DNA from: Azoarcus sp031556475
GTDB lineage: Bacteria > Pseudomonadota > Gammaproteobacteria > Burkholderiales > Rhodocyclaceae
Direction of reading: 5' to 3'
Assembly (NCBI GenBank): GCA_031556475.1
Contig: JAVBSY010000008.1
Coordinates: 1 to 64,000 of the forward strand
DNA: 64,000 nt
Below the pieces are notes generated by a model. That model was not told where the DNA came from. It worked only from the letters and a program-made list of their open reading frames with translations, and did no database searches. A program made the translations under genes and the position numbers. Below are positions 44,983-53,177 of the stretch, piece by piece. The first letter of the stretch is position 1, and each line of letters opens with the position of its first letter.

Positions 44983-46179
44983 ATGACTGAGCTTCAGGCC
45001 GCGATCGAATTGATCAAGCGCGGCACCGACGAGCTGTTGATCGAAGCAGAACTGGCGGAAAGACTCGGCAGCGGCCGGCCGCTACGCGTCAAGACGGGGT
45101 TCGACCCCACCGCACCCGACTTGCATTTGGGACATACGGTGCTGATCAACAAGCTGCGTCATTTTCAGGACCTTGGGCATCAGGTGATGTTTCTCATCGG
45201 CGATTTCACCGCCATGATCGGAGACCCGAGCGGCAAGAGCGTTACGCGCCCGCCGTTGTCGCGCGAGCAGGTGCTTGAAAATGCGCGAACCTATCAAGAT
45301 CAGGTGTTCAAGATCCTCGACCCCGAGCGGACCCAGATCTGCTTTAACTCCGCCTGGATGGAGAAGCTGGGCGCTGCCGACATGATCCGCCTGGCTTCGC
45401 TGCAGACGGTTGCGCGAATGCTCGAGCGCGAAGATTTTTCCAAGCGCTATGCCGGAAACCAACCGATCTCGATCCACGAATTCTTGTACCCCCTGTGCCA
45501 GGGCTACGACTCGGTGGCGATGCAGGCCGACATCGAACTGGGCGGCACCGATCAGCGATTCAACCTGCTGATGGGCCGTGAACTGCAAAAGCACTACGGC
45601 CAGGCCCCCCAATGTGTATTGATGATGCCGCTGCTTGAAGGCTTGGACGGCGTCAACAAGATGTCCAAGTCGCTCGGCAACTACATCGGCATTACCGAAC
45701 CGGCAACGGAAATCTTCGGCAAGACGATGTCCGTGTCCGATACGCTGATGTGGCGTTATTTCGACCTGCTGTCCTTCCGCTCCACCACCGAAATCGCCGG
45801 ATTGCGGCGCGACGTGGAGGAGGGGCGCAATCCGCGCGACGTCAAGGTGATGCTGGCGCAGGAATTGGTGGCCCGCTTCCATGGCCAGCGGGCGGCGGAA
45901 GACGCGCTGGCCGACTTTCAGGCACGCCACCAGCGCAACGAAATTCCGGACGATCTGCCGGAAGTCCGTGTCGCCGTCGGGAATGGATTGCCTGTTTTCC
46001 AGGTGGTGAAACAGGCCGGCCTGACCGGCTCCACATCGGAAGCGATCCGCATGATCGACCAGGGTGCGGTCAAGCTCAACGGCGACCGCGTGGAAGACAA
46101 AGGACGTTTGCTGGTCGCGGGAGAAACCGTGGTGCTGCAAGTTGGCAAACGTAAATTCGCGGCCGTGGTACTCGAATGA
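44983..46179 (+). CDS. tyrS: Tyrosyl-tRNA synthetase
   Basis: A 398-residue class I TyrRS. The HIGH-type motif HLGH is at 48-51, the KMSKS loop is intact (NKMSKSLGN), and the C-terminal S4 RNA-binding domain contains GSTSEAIRMIDQGAVKLNG. The short form of KTGFDPTAPDLH near the active site is typical of the TyrZ-like subgroup in betaproteobacteria. ATG 44983 follows GGAG. Confidence 0.97.
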   Translation: MTELQAAIELIKRGTDELLIEAELAERLGSGRPLRVKTGFDPTAPDLHLGHTVLINKLRHFQDLGHQVMFLIGDFTAMIGDPSGKSVTRPPLSREQVLENARTYQDQVFKILDPERTQICFNSAWMEKLGAADMIRLASLQTVARMLEREDFSKRYAGNQPISIHEFLYPLCQGYDSVAMQADIELGGTDQRFNLLMGRELQKHYGQAPQCVLMMPLLEGLDGVNKMSKSLGNYIGITEPATEIFGKTMSVSDTLMWRYFDLLSFRSTTEIAGLRRDVEEGRNPRDVKVMLAQELVARFHGQRAAEDALADFQARHQRNEIPDDLPEVRVAVGNGLPVFQVVKQAGLTGSTSEAIRMIDQGAVKLNGDRVEDKGRLLVAGETVVLQVGKRKFAAVVLE

Positions 46180-46195
46180 CGCGCAAGGTGTGGCG

Positions 46196-47005
46196 TTGAA
46201 CAGGGCGGCGGAACGCCCCATCGGCGTATTCGATTCGGGCGTGGGCGGCCTTACCGTGGTCAGGGCGCTGATGGAGCGCTTGCCGCTGGAGAGCATCGTC
46301 TATTTCGGCGATACCGCGCGGGTACCCTACGGGCTGAAATCGGTGGCGACGATCGAGCAATTCACGGCTCAGATCACCGATTTCCTGCTGCAACAGAACG
46401 TGAAAATGCTCGTGGTCGCCTGCAATACGATGGCAGCGGTGGCTGTCGATGTCGTTGCGCGCCGTGCCAACGGCATCCCCGTGCTCGACGTCATCGAGGC
46501 TGGCGCACGGGAGGCGGCGACACGATCACCGGGCGGACGTATCGGCGTTATCGGCACACCGACGACGATCAACAGCAACGCCTATGCACGCCACATTCAT
46601 GCGCTCGATTCCGCGGCACGGGTATATTCGCAGTCCTGCCCGCTGTTCGTGCCCTTGGTCGAGGAGGGCTGGCTGGATCATGAGGTGACCCGGCTGACAG
46701 CGCGCGAATACCTGCGCCCGGTGTTGGCGGAGGAAATCGATAGCCTGGTGCTTGGCTGCACCCACTACCCGCTTCTCAAACCCCTGCTGCGTGAGGTGGT
46801 AGGCGGGGAAGTGAGCCTGATCGATTCCGCGGTGACTGTCGCGGAGCTTGCCGCGCGGCGTCTGCAGGCGGAAGGCTTGGCGCAGTTCGGCGTGGCACCG
46901 GCAACTTATCGCTATGTCGTTACCGACGTGCCATTGCGCTTCCAGACGATCGGCGAGCGCTTTCTCGGTCGATCCTTCGGGCAAGTGGAGAAGGTCGACT
47001 GGTAA
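46196..47005 (+). CDS. murI: Glutamate racemase
   Basis: A 269-residue MurI that supplies D-glutamate for peptidoglycan. The pattern GVFDSGVGGLTV at the start, catalytic Cys76 in VACNTMA and Cys188 in LGCTHYPLL are all present. The likely start is TTG 46196, seven bases after AAGG; GTG 46190 is an alternative. It follows tyrS by 16 bp, so the two are probably co-transcribed. Confidence 0.95.
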   Translation: MNRAAERPIGVFDSGVGGLTVVRALMERLPLESIVYFGDTARVPYGLKSVATIEQFTAQITDFLLQQNVKMLVVACNTMAAVAVDVVARRANGIPVLDVIEAGAREAATRSPGGRIGVIGTPTTINSNAYARHIHALDSAARVYSQSCPLFVPLVEEGWLDHEVTRLTAREYLRPVLAEEIDSLVLGCTHYPLLKPLLREVVGGEVSLIDSAVTVAELAARRLQAEGLAQFGVAPATYRYVVTDVPLRFQTIGERFLGRSFGQVEKVDW

Positions 47006-47025
47006 GGCAGGCTTCTACCGGAACA

Positions 47026-47880
47026 TCAATGCGAGGCGGTCACCACAGGGTTGTCCGGGTTGGCGCACCATTCGCTCCATGAGCCCGCATAGAGCAAGGA
47101 ACCCGGCAGGCCCGCTATTTCCATGGCCAACGCATTGTGGCAGGCGGTAACGCCCGAGCCGCATTGATGGACCACGCACTGCGGCGATCGTCTCTGGAGC
47201 AGGGCATTGAATTCATCTCGCAACAGGGAAGCGGGTTTGAAGCGCCCATTTTCATCCAGGTTGTCGCGAAAGAAGCGGTTTTGCGCGCCTGGAATATGCC
47301 CTGCCACCGGGTCCAGGGTTTCGTTTTCACCACGAAAACGGTCGGGACTGCGGGCGTCGAGGAGCAACATATCCGGCTGCTCGAGGTGGCCGCGCACATA
47401 AGCGGCATCGACTCGGCAAGTTTGCATCGACAAACGATACGTCGCCATGCGCGGCTCGGGCGTGCTTTCCGATAGTGCCAGCGCGGCCTGACACCACGCC
47501 TGGAAACCGCCATCGAGCACGGCAACGCGGTGATGGCCCAACCAGCGCAGCAACCACCACAGACGCGCAGCGAATATCCCGCCAGAATCGTCGTAAGCAA
47601 CGACCTGAGTCTGGTTGCCGACACCGCATGCGGACAGCTTTGCCGCCAGGCGTTCCGGGTCGGGCAGCGGATGACGGCCGTTACGGCCACTGCGGGGGCC
47701 GGAAAGCTCGCTATCCAGGTCGAGAAAAACCGCATTCGGTATGTGGCTGCGGTTGTAAGCGGCACGGCCAAAGCCCGGGTCGGTCAGATTGTGGCGGCAA
47801 TCGAACAGCACCCAGTCCGGATCATGCAGATGGCGCGCGAGGTCGGCGGTGTCGATCAGCGTCGTATACGCTGCACTCAC
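47026..47880 (-). CDS. sseA: 3-mercaptopyruvate sulfurtransferase / rhodanese
   Basis: A 284-residue two-domain rhodanese. The active loop in the C-terminal domain reads QCGSGVTAC with Cys240, and the CGSGVT form is that of mercaptopyruvate sulfurtransferases. The N-terminal domain is inactive-type but carries ARLWWLLRWLGH and LDGGFQAW. It is coupled by a four-base overlap to the SpoIIAA-like gene upstream. Confidence 0.9.
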   Translation of the reverse strand: MSAAYTTLIDTADLARHLHDPDWVLFDCRHNLTDPGFGRAAYNRSHIPNAVFLDLDSELSGPRSGRNGRHPLPDPERLAAKLSACGVGNQTQVVAYDDSGGIFAARLWWLLRWLGHHRVAVLDGGFQAWCQAALALSESTPEPRMATYRLSMQTCRVDAAYVRGHLEQPDMLLLDARSPDRFRGENETLDPVAGHIPGAQNRFFRDNLDENGRFKPASLLRDEFNALLQRRSPQCVVHQCGSGVTACHNALAMEIAGLPGSLLYAGSWSEWCANPDNPVVTASH

Positions 47881-48239
47881 TGTGCGGCCTCGACTGTTTC
47901 ACCCAGCCATTCGCGAGCGATGGCCTCGTCGGTGAAAACCTGCACCTCGGCATCGACGAAAAATTGCGAAATCCAGGCGCTCCAGGTGACCCACTGGTCG
48001 TCGGTGAGCACGGCGATGCGGCGGAAATCATGGGCATGACGGCGGGAGAACTTGATCTCTTCCCATGCAACGTCAAGGGTAAAGGAAAGCATTTCGCGCA
48101 AGTCGAAAAGCAGATTCACGGGCCCATGGAAACGAATCTGATAATCAGCGAGCTCTTCGAACTCTTTGTAGTCAGCCAGGGTGAATTCACCAAAAATGGT
48201 GACGGCGACCAGTTTTTCACTATGTTCAGTGCTGATCAT
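47877..48239 (-). CDS. SpoIIAA-like (STAS-fold) protein
   Basis: A 120-residue protein of the SpoIIAA-like family, a STAS-type fold known from small stand-alone proteins such as those solved in gammaproteobacteria. The core LVAVTIFGEFTLADYKEFEE and VNLLFDLREMLSFT fit the family. The function is unknown; lipid or membrane-related ligand binding has been suggested for relatives. It precedes sseA with an ATGA overlap. Confidence 0.75.
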   Translation of the reverse strand: MISTEHSEKLVAVTIFGEFTLADYKEFEELADYQIRFHGPVNLLFDLREMLSFTLDVAWEEIKFSRRHAHDFRRIAVLTDDQWVTWSAWISQFFVDAEVQVFTDEAIAREWLGETVEAAQ

Positions 48240-48547
48240 GGCGACCTCTTCGATAAGTGGAAGCGGGAGATTTAACTATATCCCTTGGATCAACCGGGCT
48301 CAATCCACAATTGTTCGCGTTTGAAAGATGCAATCGCCCGTATGCCGATCGATGAGACAAAAGGCGGGTACAGCACGCTCCTTGCTTGAAACCGACGCAA
48401 CCCTCTGTCACTGTAACGAGCTGTGTCAGTGTATCCTTACGCGAAATCACGAATGGGATAGCGCCTTCGCTTGGCCCCAATGCCAGGCGAGGTGGGGTTT
48501 TGCACGTTGTGCACTTGGGAAATATTGGATTTTAATGGGGAGGTGTC
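48240..48547. other. Intergenic region between the SpoIIAA-like gene and pntA
   Basis: This 308-bp divergent gap holds no convincing gene. An imperfect hairpin spans 48464-48492 (CCTTCGC-TTGGC against GCCAGGCGAGG), about 55 bp before pntA, and short inverted repeats CACTG/CAGTG lie near 48410-48430. These may be regulatory, but nothing ties them to a known factor. The pntA promoter is presumably here; I do not see a clear consensus. Confidence 0.5.
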
Positions 48548-50134
48548 ATGCCGATGCTCATCGGTGTACCTAAGGAAATCGCTGCGAACGAGAAACGTGT
48601 CGCCAGTGTGCCCGAAGTAGTCGAAAAGCTGATCAAGCTGGGTTTCTCGGTTGTCGTCGAATCAGGTGCGGGAGATGCCGCCAACTGCAGCGATGAGACC
48701 TACCGTGCAGCCGGCGCGAAAGTCGTCGATAGCGCGGAGCTGTGGGCAACGGCGGATATCGTTTTCAAGGTACAGGCGCCGAGCAAGGCTGAAATCGCCT
48801 TGATGCGGGAAGGGATGACGCTGGTTTCCTTCATTTGGCCGGCACAGCACCCGGATCTCATACAGCAACTGGCCGAGCGCAAAGTGACCGTGCTCGCCAT
48901 GGACAGCGTGCCGCGCATTTCGCGCGCGCAGAAGATGGATGCCTTGTCCTCGATGGCGAACATCGCGGGTTACCGCGCGGTCATCGAAGCGGCTCACCAT
49001 TTCGGCCGTTTCTTCACGGGCCAGATCACCGCGGCGGGCAAAGTTCCGCCGGCAAAGGTCTTCATCATCGGTGCAGGCGTCGCGGGTTTGGCGGCGATTG
49101 GCGCCGCGGCGGGCCTGGGGGCCGTCGTACGGGCCAACGATACGCGCCCCGAGGTGGCAGACCAGATCAAATCGCTGGGAGGAGAGTTCATCCCCGTCGA
49201 TTATCAGGAAGAAGGGACCGGCGTGGGTGGCTACGCCAAGGTCATGAGCGAGGGCTTCCAGAAGGCTCAGCTCGAAACCTTCGCCAAACAGGCGAAGGAT
49301 GTGGACATCATCATCACCACCGCGCTGATCCCCGGCAAACCCGCGCCCAAGCTCATCACGACCGAAATGGTGCAGTCGATGAAGCCCGGCAGCGTCATCG
49401 TGGATCTTGCAGCCGAGCAAGGCGGAAACTGCGAATTGACCGTGCCGGGAGAAGCCGTGGTTCGTCACGGTGTGACGATCATCGGCTACACGGATCTACC
49501 CAGCCGGCTCTCCAAGCAGTCGAGCACGCTTTACGCGACGAACCTGCTGCGTTTGTCCGAAGAACTGTGCAAAACCAAGGATGGCCAGATCGACGTCAAC
49601 ATGGATGACGAAGTGATCCGTGGCGCCACCGTCATCAAGGAAGGCAACATCACCTGGCCGCCGCCCGCGCCCAAACTGTCCGCCGCGCCAGCGGCCAAGC
49701 CCGCGGCAAAAGCCGTGGCCGCGCCGGCACCGAAAGCGCATGGACATGGTGGGGCAGGGGAGCCGATGGCGGCGTCCTCCATCGCCATCCTGTTCGCTGT
49801 TGCCGCGGTGTTGTTCTGGTTCATCGGCGCCTATGCACCGCCGGCCTTCCTCGGACACTTCACCGTGTTCGTATTGGCCTGCTTCGTAGGCTACATGGTG
49901 GTCTGGAACGTCACTCCCGCGCTGCACACGCCGCTGATGAGCGTTACCAACGCCATCAGCAGCATCATCGCGATCGGCGCATTGGTGCAGGTTGCGCCTC
50001 CAGTGGCAGAGGGGGCCGACCGGCCGGTGGAATGGATCATCGGTTGCGCGGTAGTGGGAATTGCGCTTACTACCATCAACATGTTCGGCGGCTTTGCCGT
50101 GACCCAGCGCATGCTGGCCATGTTCCGGAAATAA
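48548..50134 (+). CDS. pntA: NAD(P) transhydrogenase subunit alpha
   Basis: A 528-residue PntA carrying the NAD(H)-binding domain I fused to four transmembrane helices. The start MPMLIGVPKEIAANEKRVAS, the Rossmann GAGVAGLAAIGAAAGLGA and SSMANIAGYRAVIEAAHHFG are diagnostic. An Ala/Pro/Lys-rich linker (about 375-405) ending in HGHGGAG joins the domain to the membrane part. With PntB it uses the proton gradient to reduce NADP with NADH. Confidence 0.97.
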   Translation: MPMLIGVPKEIAANEKRVASVPEVVEKLIKLGFSVVVESGAGDAANCSDETYRAAGAKVVDSAELWATADIVFKVQAPSKAEIALMREGMTLVSFIWPAQHPDLIQQLAERKVTVLAMDSVPRISRAQKMDALSSMANIAGYRAVIEAAHHFGRFFTGQITAAGKVPPAKVFIIGAGVAGLAAIGAAAGLGAVVRANDTRPEVADQIKSLGGEFIPVDYQEEGTGVGGYAKVMSEGFQKAQLETFAKQAKDVDIIITTALIPGKPAPKLITTEMVQSMKPGSVIVDLAAEQGGNCELTVPGEAVVRHGVTIIGYTDLPSRLSKQSSTLYATNLLRLSEELCKTKDGQIDVNMDDEVIRGATVIKEGNITWPPPAPKLSAAPAAKPAAKAVAAPAPKAHGHGGAGEPMAASSIAILFAVAAVLFWFIGAYAPPAFLGHFTVFVLACFVGYMVVWNVTPALHTPLMSVTNAISSIIAIGALVQVAPPVAEGADRPVEWIIGCAVVGIALTTINMFGGFAVTQRMLAMFRK

Positions 50135-50147
50135 GGGGCCAGCAGCC

Positions 50148-51566
50148 ATGTCAACGACTCTTGCCACGGCCGCCTATATCGGCGCGACCATCCTGTTCAT
50201 TCTCAGCCTGGGCGGCCTTTCCAACCCGGAAACCTCCCGGCGCGGCAATCTCTACGGCATCATCGGCATGACGATTGCCGTCCTTGCAACGGTACTCGGC
50301 CCGCAAGTCACCAAGGCCGGTATTTCGTGGATCGTCGGTGCCATGGTGATCGGCGGCGCGATTGGCCTGTATGCCGCGCGCACCGTGAAAATGACCCAGA
50401 TGCCCGAGCTGGTTGCATTGATGCACAGCCTTGTCGGCCTTGCCGCCATGCTGGTCGGATTCGCCAACTATATCGACCCGGTTGCCTCGGCACATTTCCA
50501 AGGTGCGGAAAAAACCATCCACGAAGTCGAGATTTACATCGGCATCCTCATTGGCGCCGTCACCTTCTCGGGCTCACTGATTGCGTTCGGCAAGTTGTCG
50601 GGAAAAATCGGCGGCAAGCCTTTGCTGCTCCCCGCACGCCACTGGATCAATCTGGTCGGCCTGCTGGTGGTGATCTGGTTCGGCGGACGCTTCATCGCCG
50701 CGCACTCCATCGACGAAGGCATGATGCCTCTCATCGTGATGACAGTGATCGCGCTGCTCTTCGGCATCCACATGGTGATGGCGATCGGCGGGGCGGATAT
50801 GCCGGTGGTGGTTTCGATGCTGAACAGCTATTCCGGCTGGGCGGCGGCGGCGACCGGTTTCATGCTCTCGAACGATCTGCTGATCGTCACGGGTGCCTTG
50901 GTCGGCTCCAGTGGCGCGATTCTCTCCTACATCATGTGCCGAGCCATGAACAGGAACTTCATCAGCGTGATAGCGGGTGGTTTCGGCACCGGTGGCGGCA
51001 CGCCGGCACCTGCTGCCGGCGGCGCACAGCCCGAGGGCGAAGTGACCCCCATCAGCGCGCCGGATACAGCCAGCCTGCTGAATGACGCGAAGAGCGTCAT
51101 CATTGTGCCGGGCTACGGCATGGCGGTTGCGCAGGCGCAGCACACGGTTTTCGAAATCACCAAGCTCTTGAGAGAGAAGGGCGTCAATGTGCGTTTCGGT
51201 ATTCACCCGGTCGCAGGCCGCATGCCGGGGCACATGAACGTACTGCTGGCGGAAGCCAAGGTGCCTTACGACATCGTCATGGAAATGGACGAAATCAACG
51301 AGGATTTCCAGAACACAGATGTCGCCATGGTCATTGGCGCGAACGACATCGTAAACCCGGCGGCGCAGGACGATCCTTCCAGCCCGATCGCGGGTATGCC
51401 GGTGCTTGAGGTATGGAAGGCAAAAACCTCCATCGTCATGAAGCGCAGCATGGCTTCCGGTTATGCCGGCGTGGATAACCCGCTGTTCTACAAGGACAAC
51501 ACGCGAATGTTGTTCGGCGATGCGAAAAAAATGCTGGACGAAGTGCTGGCCGCTTTGAAAAGCTGA
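50148..51566 (+). CDS. pntB: NAD(P) transhydrogenase subunit beta
   Basis: A 472-residue PntB with about nine transmembrane helices and the C-terminal NADP(H)-binding domain III (VIIVPGYGMAVAQAQHTVFE, RFGIHPVAGRMPGHMNVLLAEA and the conserved IGANDIVNPAA). It follows pntA by 13 bp. A terminator lies just downstream. Confidence 0.97.
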   Translation: MSTTLATAAYIGATILFILSLGGLSNPETSRRGNLYGIIGMTIAVLATVLGPQVTKAGISWIVGAMVIGGAIGLYAARTVKMTQMPELVALMHSLVGLAAMLVGFANYIDPVASAHFQGAEKTIHEVEIYIGILIGAVTFSGSLIAFGKLSGKIGGKPLLLPARHWINLVGLLVVIWFGGRFIAAHSIDEGMMPLIVMTVIALLFGIHMVMAIGGADMPVVVSMLNSYSGWAAAATGFMLSNDLLIVTGALVGSSGAILSYIMCRAMNRNFISVIAGGFGTGGGTPAPAAGGAQPEGEVTPISAPDTASLLNDAKSVIIVPGYGMAVAQAQHTVFEITKLLREKGVNVRFGIHPVAGRMPGHMNVLLAEAKVPYDIVMEMDEINEDFQNTDVAMVIGANDIVNPAAQDDPSSPIAGMPVLEVWKAKTSIVMKRSMASGYAGVDNPLFYKDNTRMLFGDAKKMLDEVLAALKS

Positions 51567-51589
51567 TTCAGCCATCTCGGCATGTAGGG

Positions 51590-51628
51590 AAAAGCCCGCG
51601 GAACTCTTGGTTTTGCGGGCTTTTTTTT
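51590..51628 (+). terminator. Terminator of pntAB
   Basis: AAAAGCCCGC (51590-51599) pairs with GCGGGCTTTT (51615-51624), and a run of eight T follows (51621-51628). It lies 24 bp after the pntB stop and also bounds the left side of the molybdoenzyme regulatory module. Confidence 0.85.
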
Positions 51629-51694
51629 ATTTCCATGCAACGACCTGCCATCCATGTTGCGGTGGATGGCATAAAAATAAACAGCAGTCCGCCG

Positions 51695-53158
51695 TCAAAA
51701 TGTCCGTTTATCCGGTGGAACCAGACCGAATTCACGGATTCGCCGCTCCAGCTTCGGACGGCTGATACCAAGCATCTCGCAGGTTTTGCCCTTGTGCCAA
51801 TGCGTCAGTTCAAGGGCGTGCACGATGTAGCCGCGTTCGATTTCGTGCAGCGTCGGAAATTCGGAACATGCCTTCTCCGGCGTAACGGCCGTTGGCTTGG
51901 TCGTGATGGCGTGGTTTTGTTCCGCGTTGGTTTGCCCGCCACTGGACGACAGGTTTTCCGCTACGAGTAGGGGACGGTCGGCGGCGACAGGGTTGCAGGC
52001 GCATTTCAGTTCCGCCGGCAGCCCGTGGCGCGTCAATGCATCGCCGCGTTCGAGCACTGCGGCTTTCATCAGCACGTTTTCCAGTTCGCGCACATTGCCC
52101 GGCCACGAATAGCCTTGCAGACAGTCCATCGCATCCCTGGTGACGCGACGGATATTCTTGCGCAGATCGCGATTGATCCGCCACAGCAGAAAATCGACGA
52201 GCAGCGAGATATCGTCGCTACGCTCGCGCAACGGCGGCAGTTCGATCAATACGACGTTGAGGCGGTAAAAAAGGTCCTCGCGGAAACGGCCGCTTTGTAC
52301 CCGCTCCCACAGATTGACGTTGGTCGCAGCGATGAAGCGGGTCGAGGTGCTGAGCACTTGTACGCCGCCGACCGGACTGTATTCGCGATCCTGCAACACG
52401 TGCAGCAGTTTGCCCTGCATCGCGGGCGAGAGTTCGGCGATTTCGTCGAGCAGCAAGGTACCGTTGCCGGCTTGCTCGATTTTTCCCTTGTGCGCGTTGA
52501 CGGCACCGGTGAATGCACCACGCTCGTGGCCGAACAGTTCGCTTTCGAGCAAGGTTTCCACCAGCGCGGCGCAATTGACGGCGATGAATGGTTGTTTTCG
52601 CTCTGCACTGGCCTCGTGGATCGCGCGTGCGACGAGGCCTTTGCCGGTACCCGATTCGCCGAGGATCAGGACGGTGACATTGCTCTGGCTGACGAAGGCG
52701 ATTTTTTTGCACACTTCCTTGATCGCCGACGACTGGCCGATGATCCGGTTGCGTGCCGGTTCTGGCGAACCACTCAGCAGCAGGCCGTCCTGTTTGTCAT
52801 GCTGTGGCAAGAGGCGCGTGATCGCCGCGTCGAGCTCACCCAGGTCGATCGGCTTTGGCACGTAATCCGCCGCACCGCCCTGAATCGCCGAAACGGTCGT
52901 TTCCAGGTCGTGAAAGGCGGTAATCATGATCACCGGCAACGCCGGCCACAGATGGCGGATATCGGACAGTAGCGAGAGTCCGTCGCGCCCGGGTAAACGA
53001 ATGTCGAGAATGACGATATCGACATCGCCTGCGGAAACCTTGTGTAACCCATCCTCGGCGTCCAACGATAGGGAAACCCTGTGATTGTTCTGTTGCAGAT
53101 GCAGATTGAGCGTTTTTCCGATCGCCTCGTCGTCGTCGATGACTAGGATGTGTGCCAT
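51695..53158 (-). CDS. NtrC-type sigma-54 response regulator
   Basis: A 487-residue transcription activator. The receiver domain (about 1-118) has the phospho-acceptor Asp52 in IVILDIRLPG. The AAA+ domain has Walker A GESGTGKG (167-174) and the sigma-54-contacting loop GAFTGA (214-219). The C-terminal Fis-type helix-turn-helix ends in CEMLGISRPKLERRIREF. The start MAHILVIDDDE has an AAGGA site. It follows its kinase gene and is divergent from the Pcr-like operon, which has a -24/-12 promoter, so it very likely activates that operon. It resembles PcrR of perchlorate reduction islands in type and position (recalled, not tested). Confidence 0.93.
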   Translation of the reverse strand: MAHILVIDDDEAIGKTLNLHLQQNNHRVSLSLDAEDGLHKVSAGDVDIVILDIRLPGRDGLSLLSDIRHLWPALPVIMITAFHDLETTVSAIQGGAADYVPKPIDLGELDAAITRLLPQHDKQDGLLLSGSPEPARNRIIGQSSAIKEVCKKIAFVSQSNVTVLILGESGTGKGLVARAIHEASAERKQPFIAVNCAALVETLLESELFGHERGAFTGAVNAHKGKIEQAGNGTLLLDEIAELSPAMQGKLLHVLQDREYSPVGGVQVLSTSTRFIAATNVNLWERVQSGRFREDLFYRLNVVLIELPPLRERSDDISLLVDFLLWRINRDLRKNIRRVTRDAMDCLQGYSWPGNVRELENVLMKAAVLERGDALTRHGLPAELKCACNPVAADRPLLVAENLSSSGGQTNAEQNHAITTKPTAVTPEKACSEFPTLHEIERGYIVHALELTHWHKGKTCEMLGISRPKLERRIREFGLVPPDKRTF

Positions 53159-53177
53159 TTTCCTTCCACTGCTGTAC

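Noticed and set aside
48400..48440. Short CACTG/CAGTG inverted repeat as an operator
   Set aside because: The arms are only 5 bp and are expected by chance in a gap of this length.
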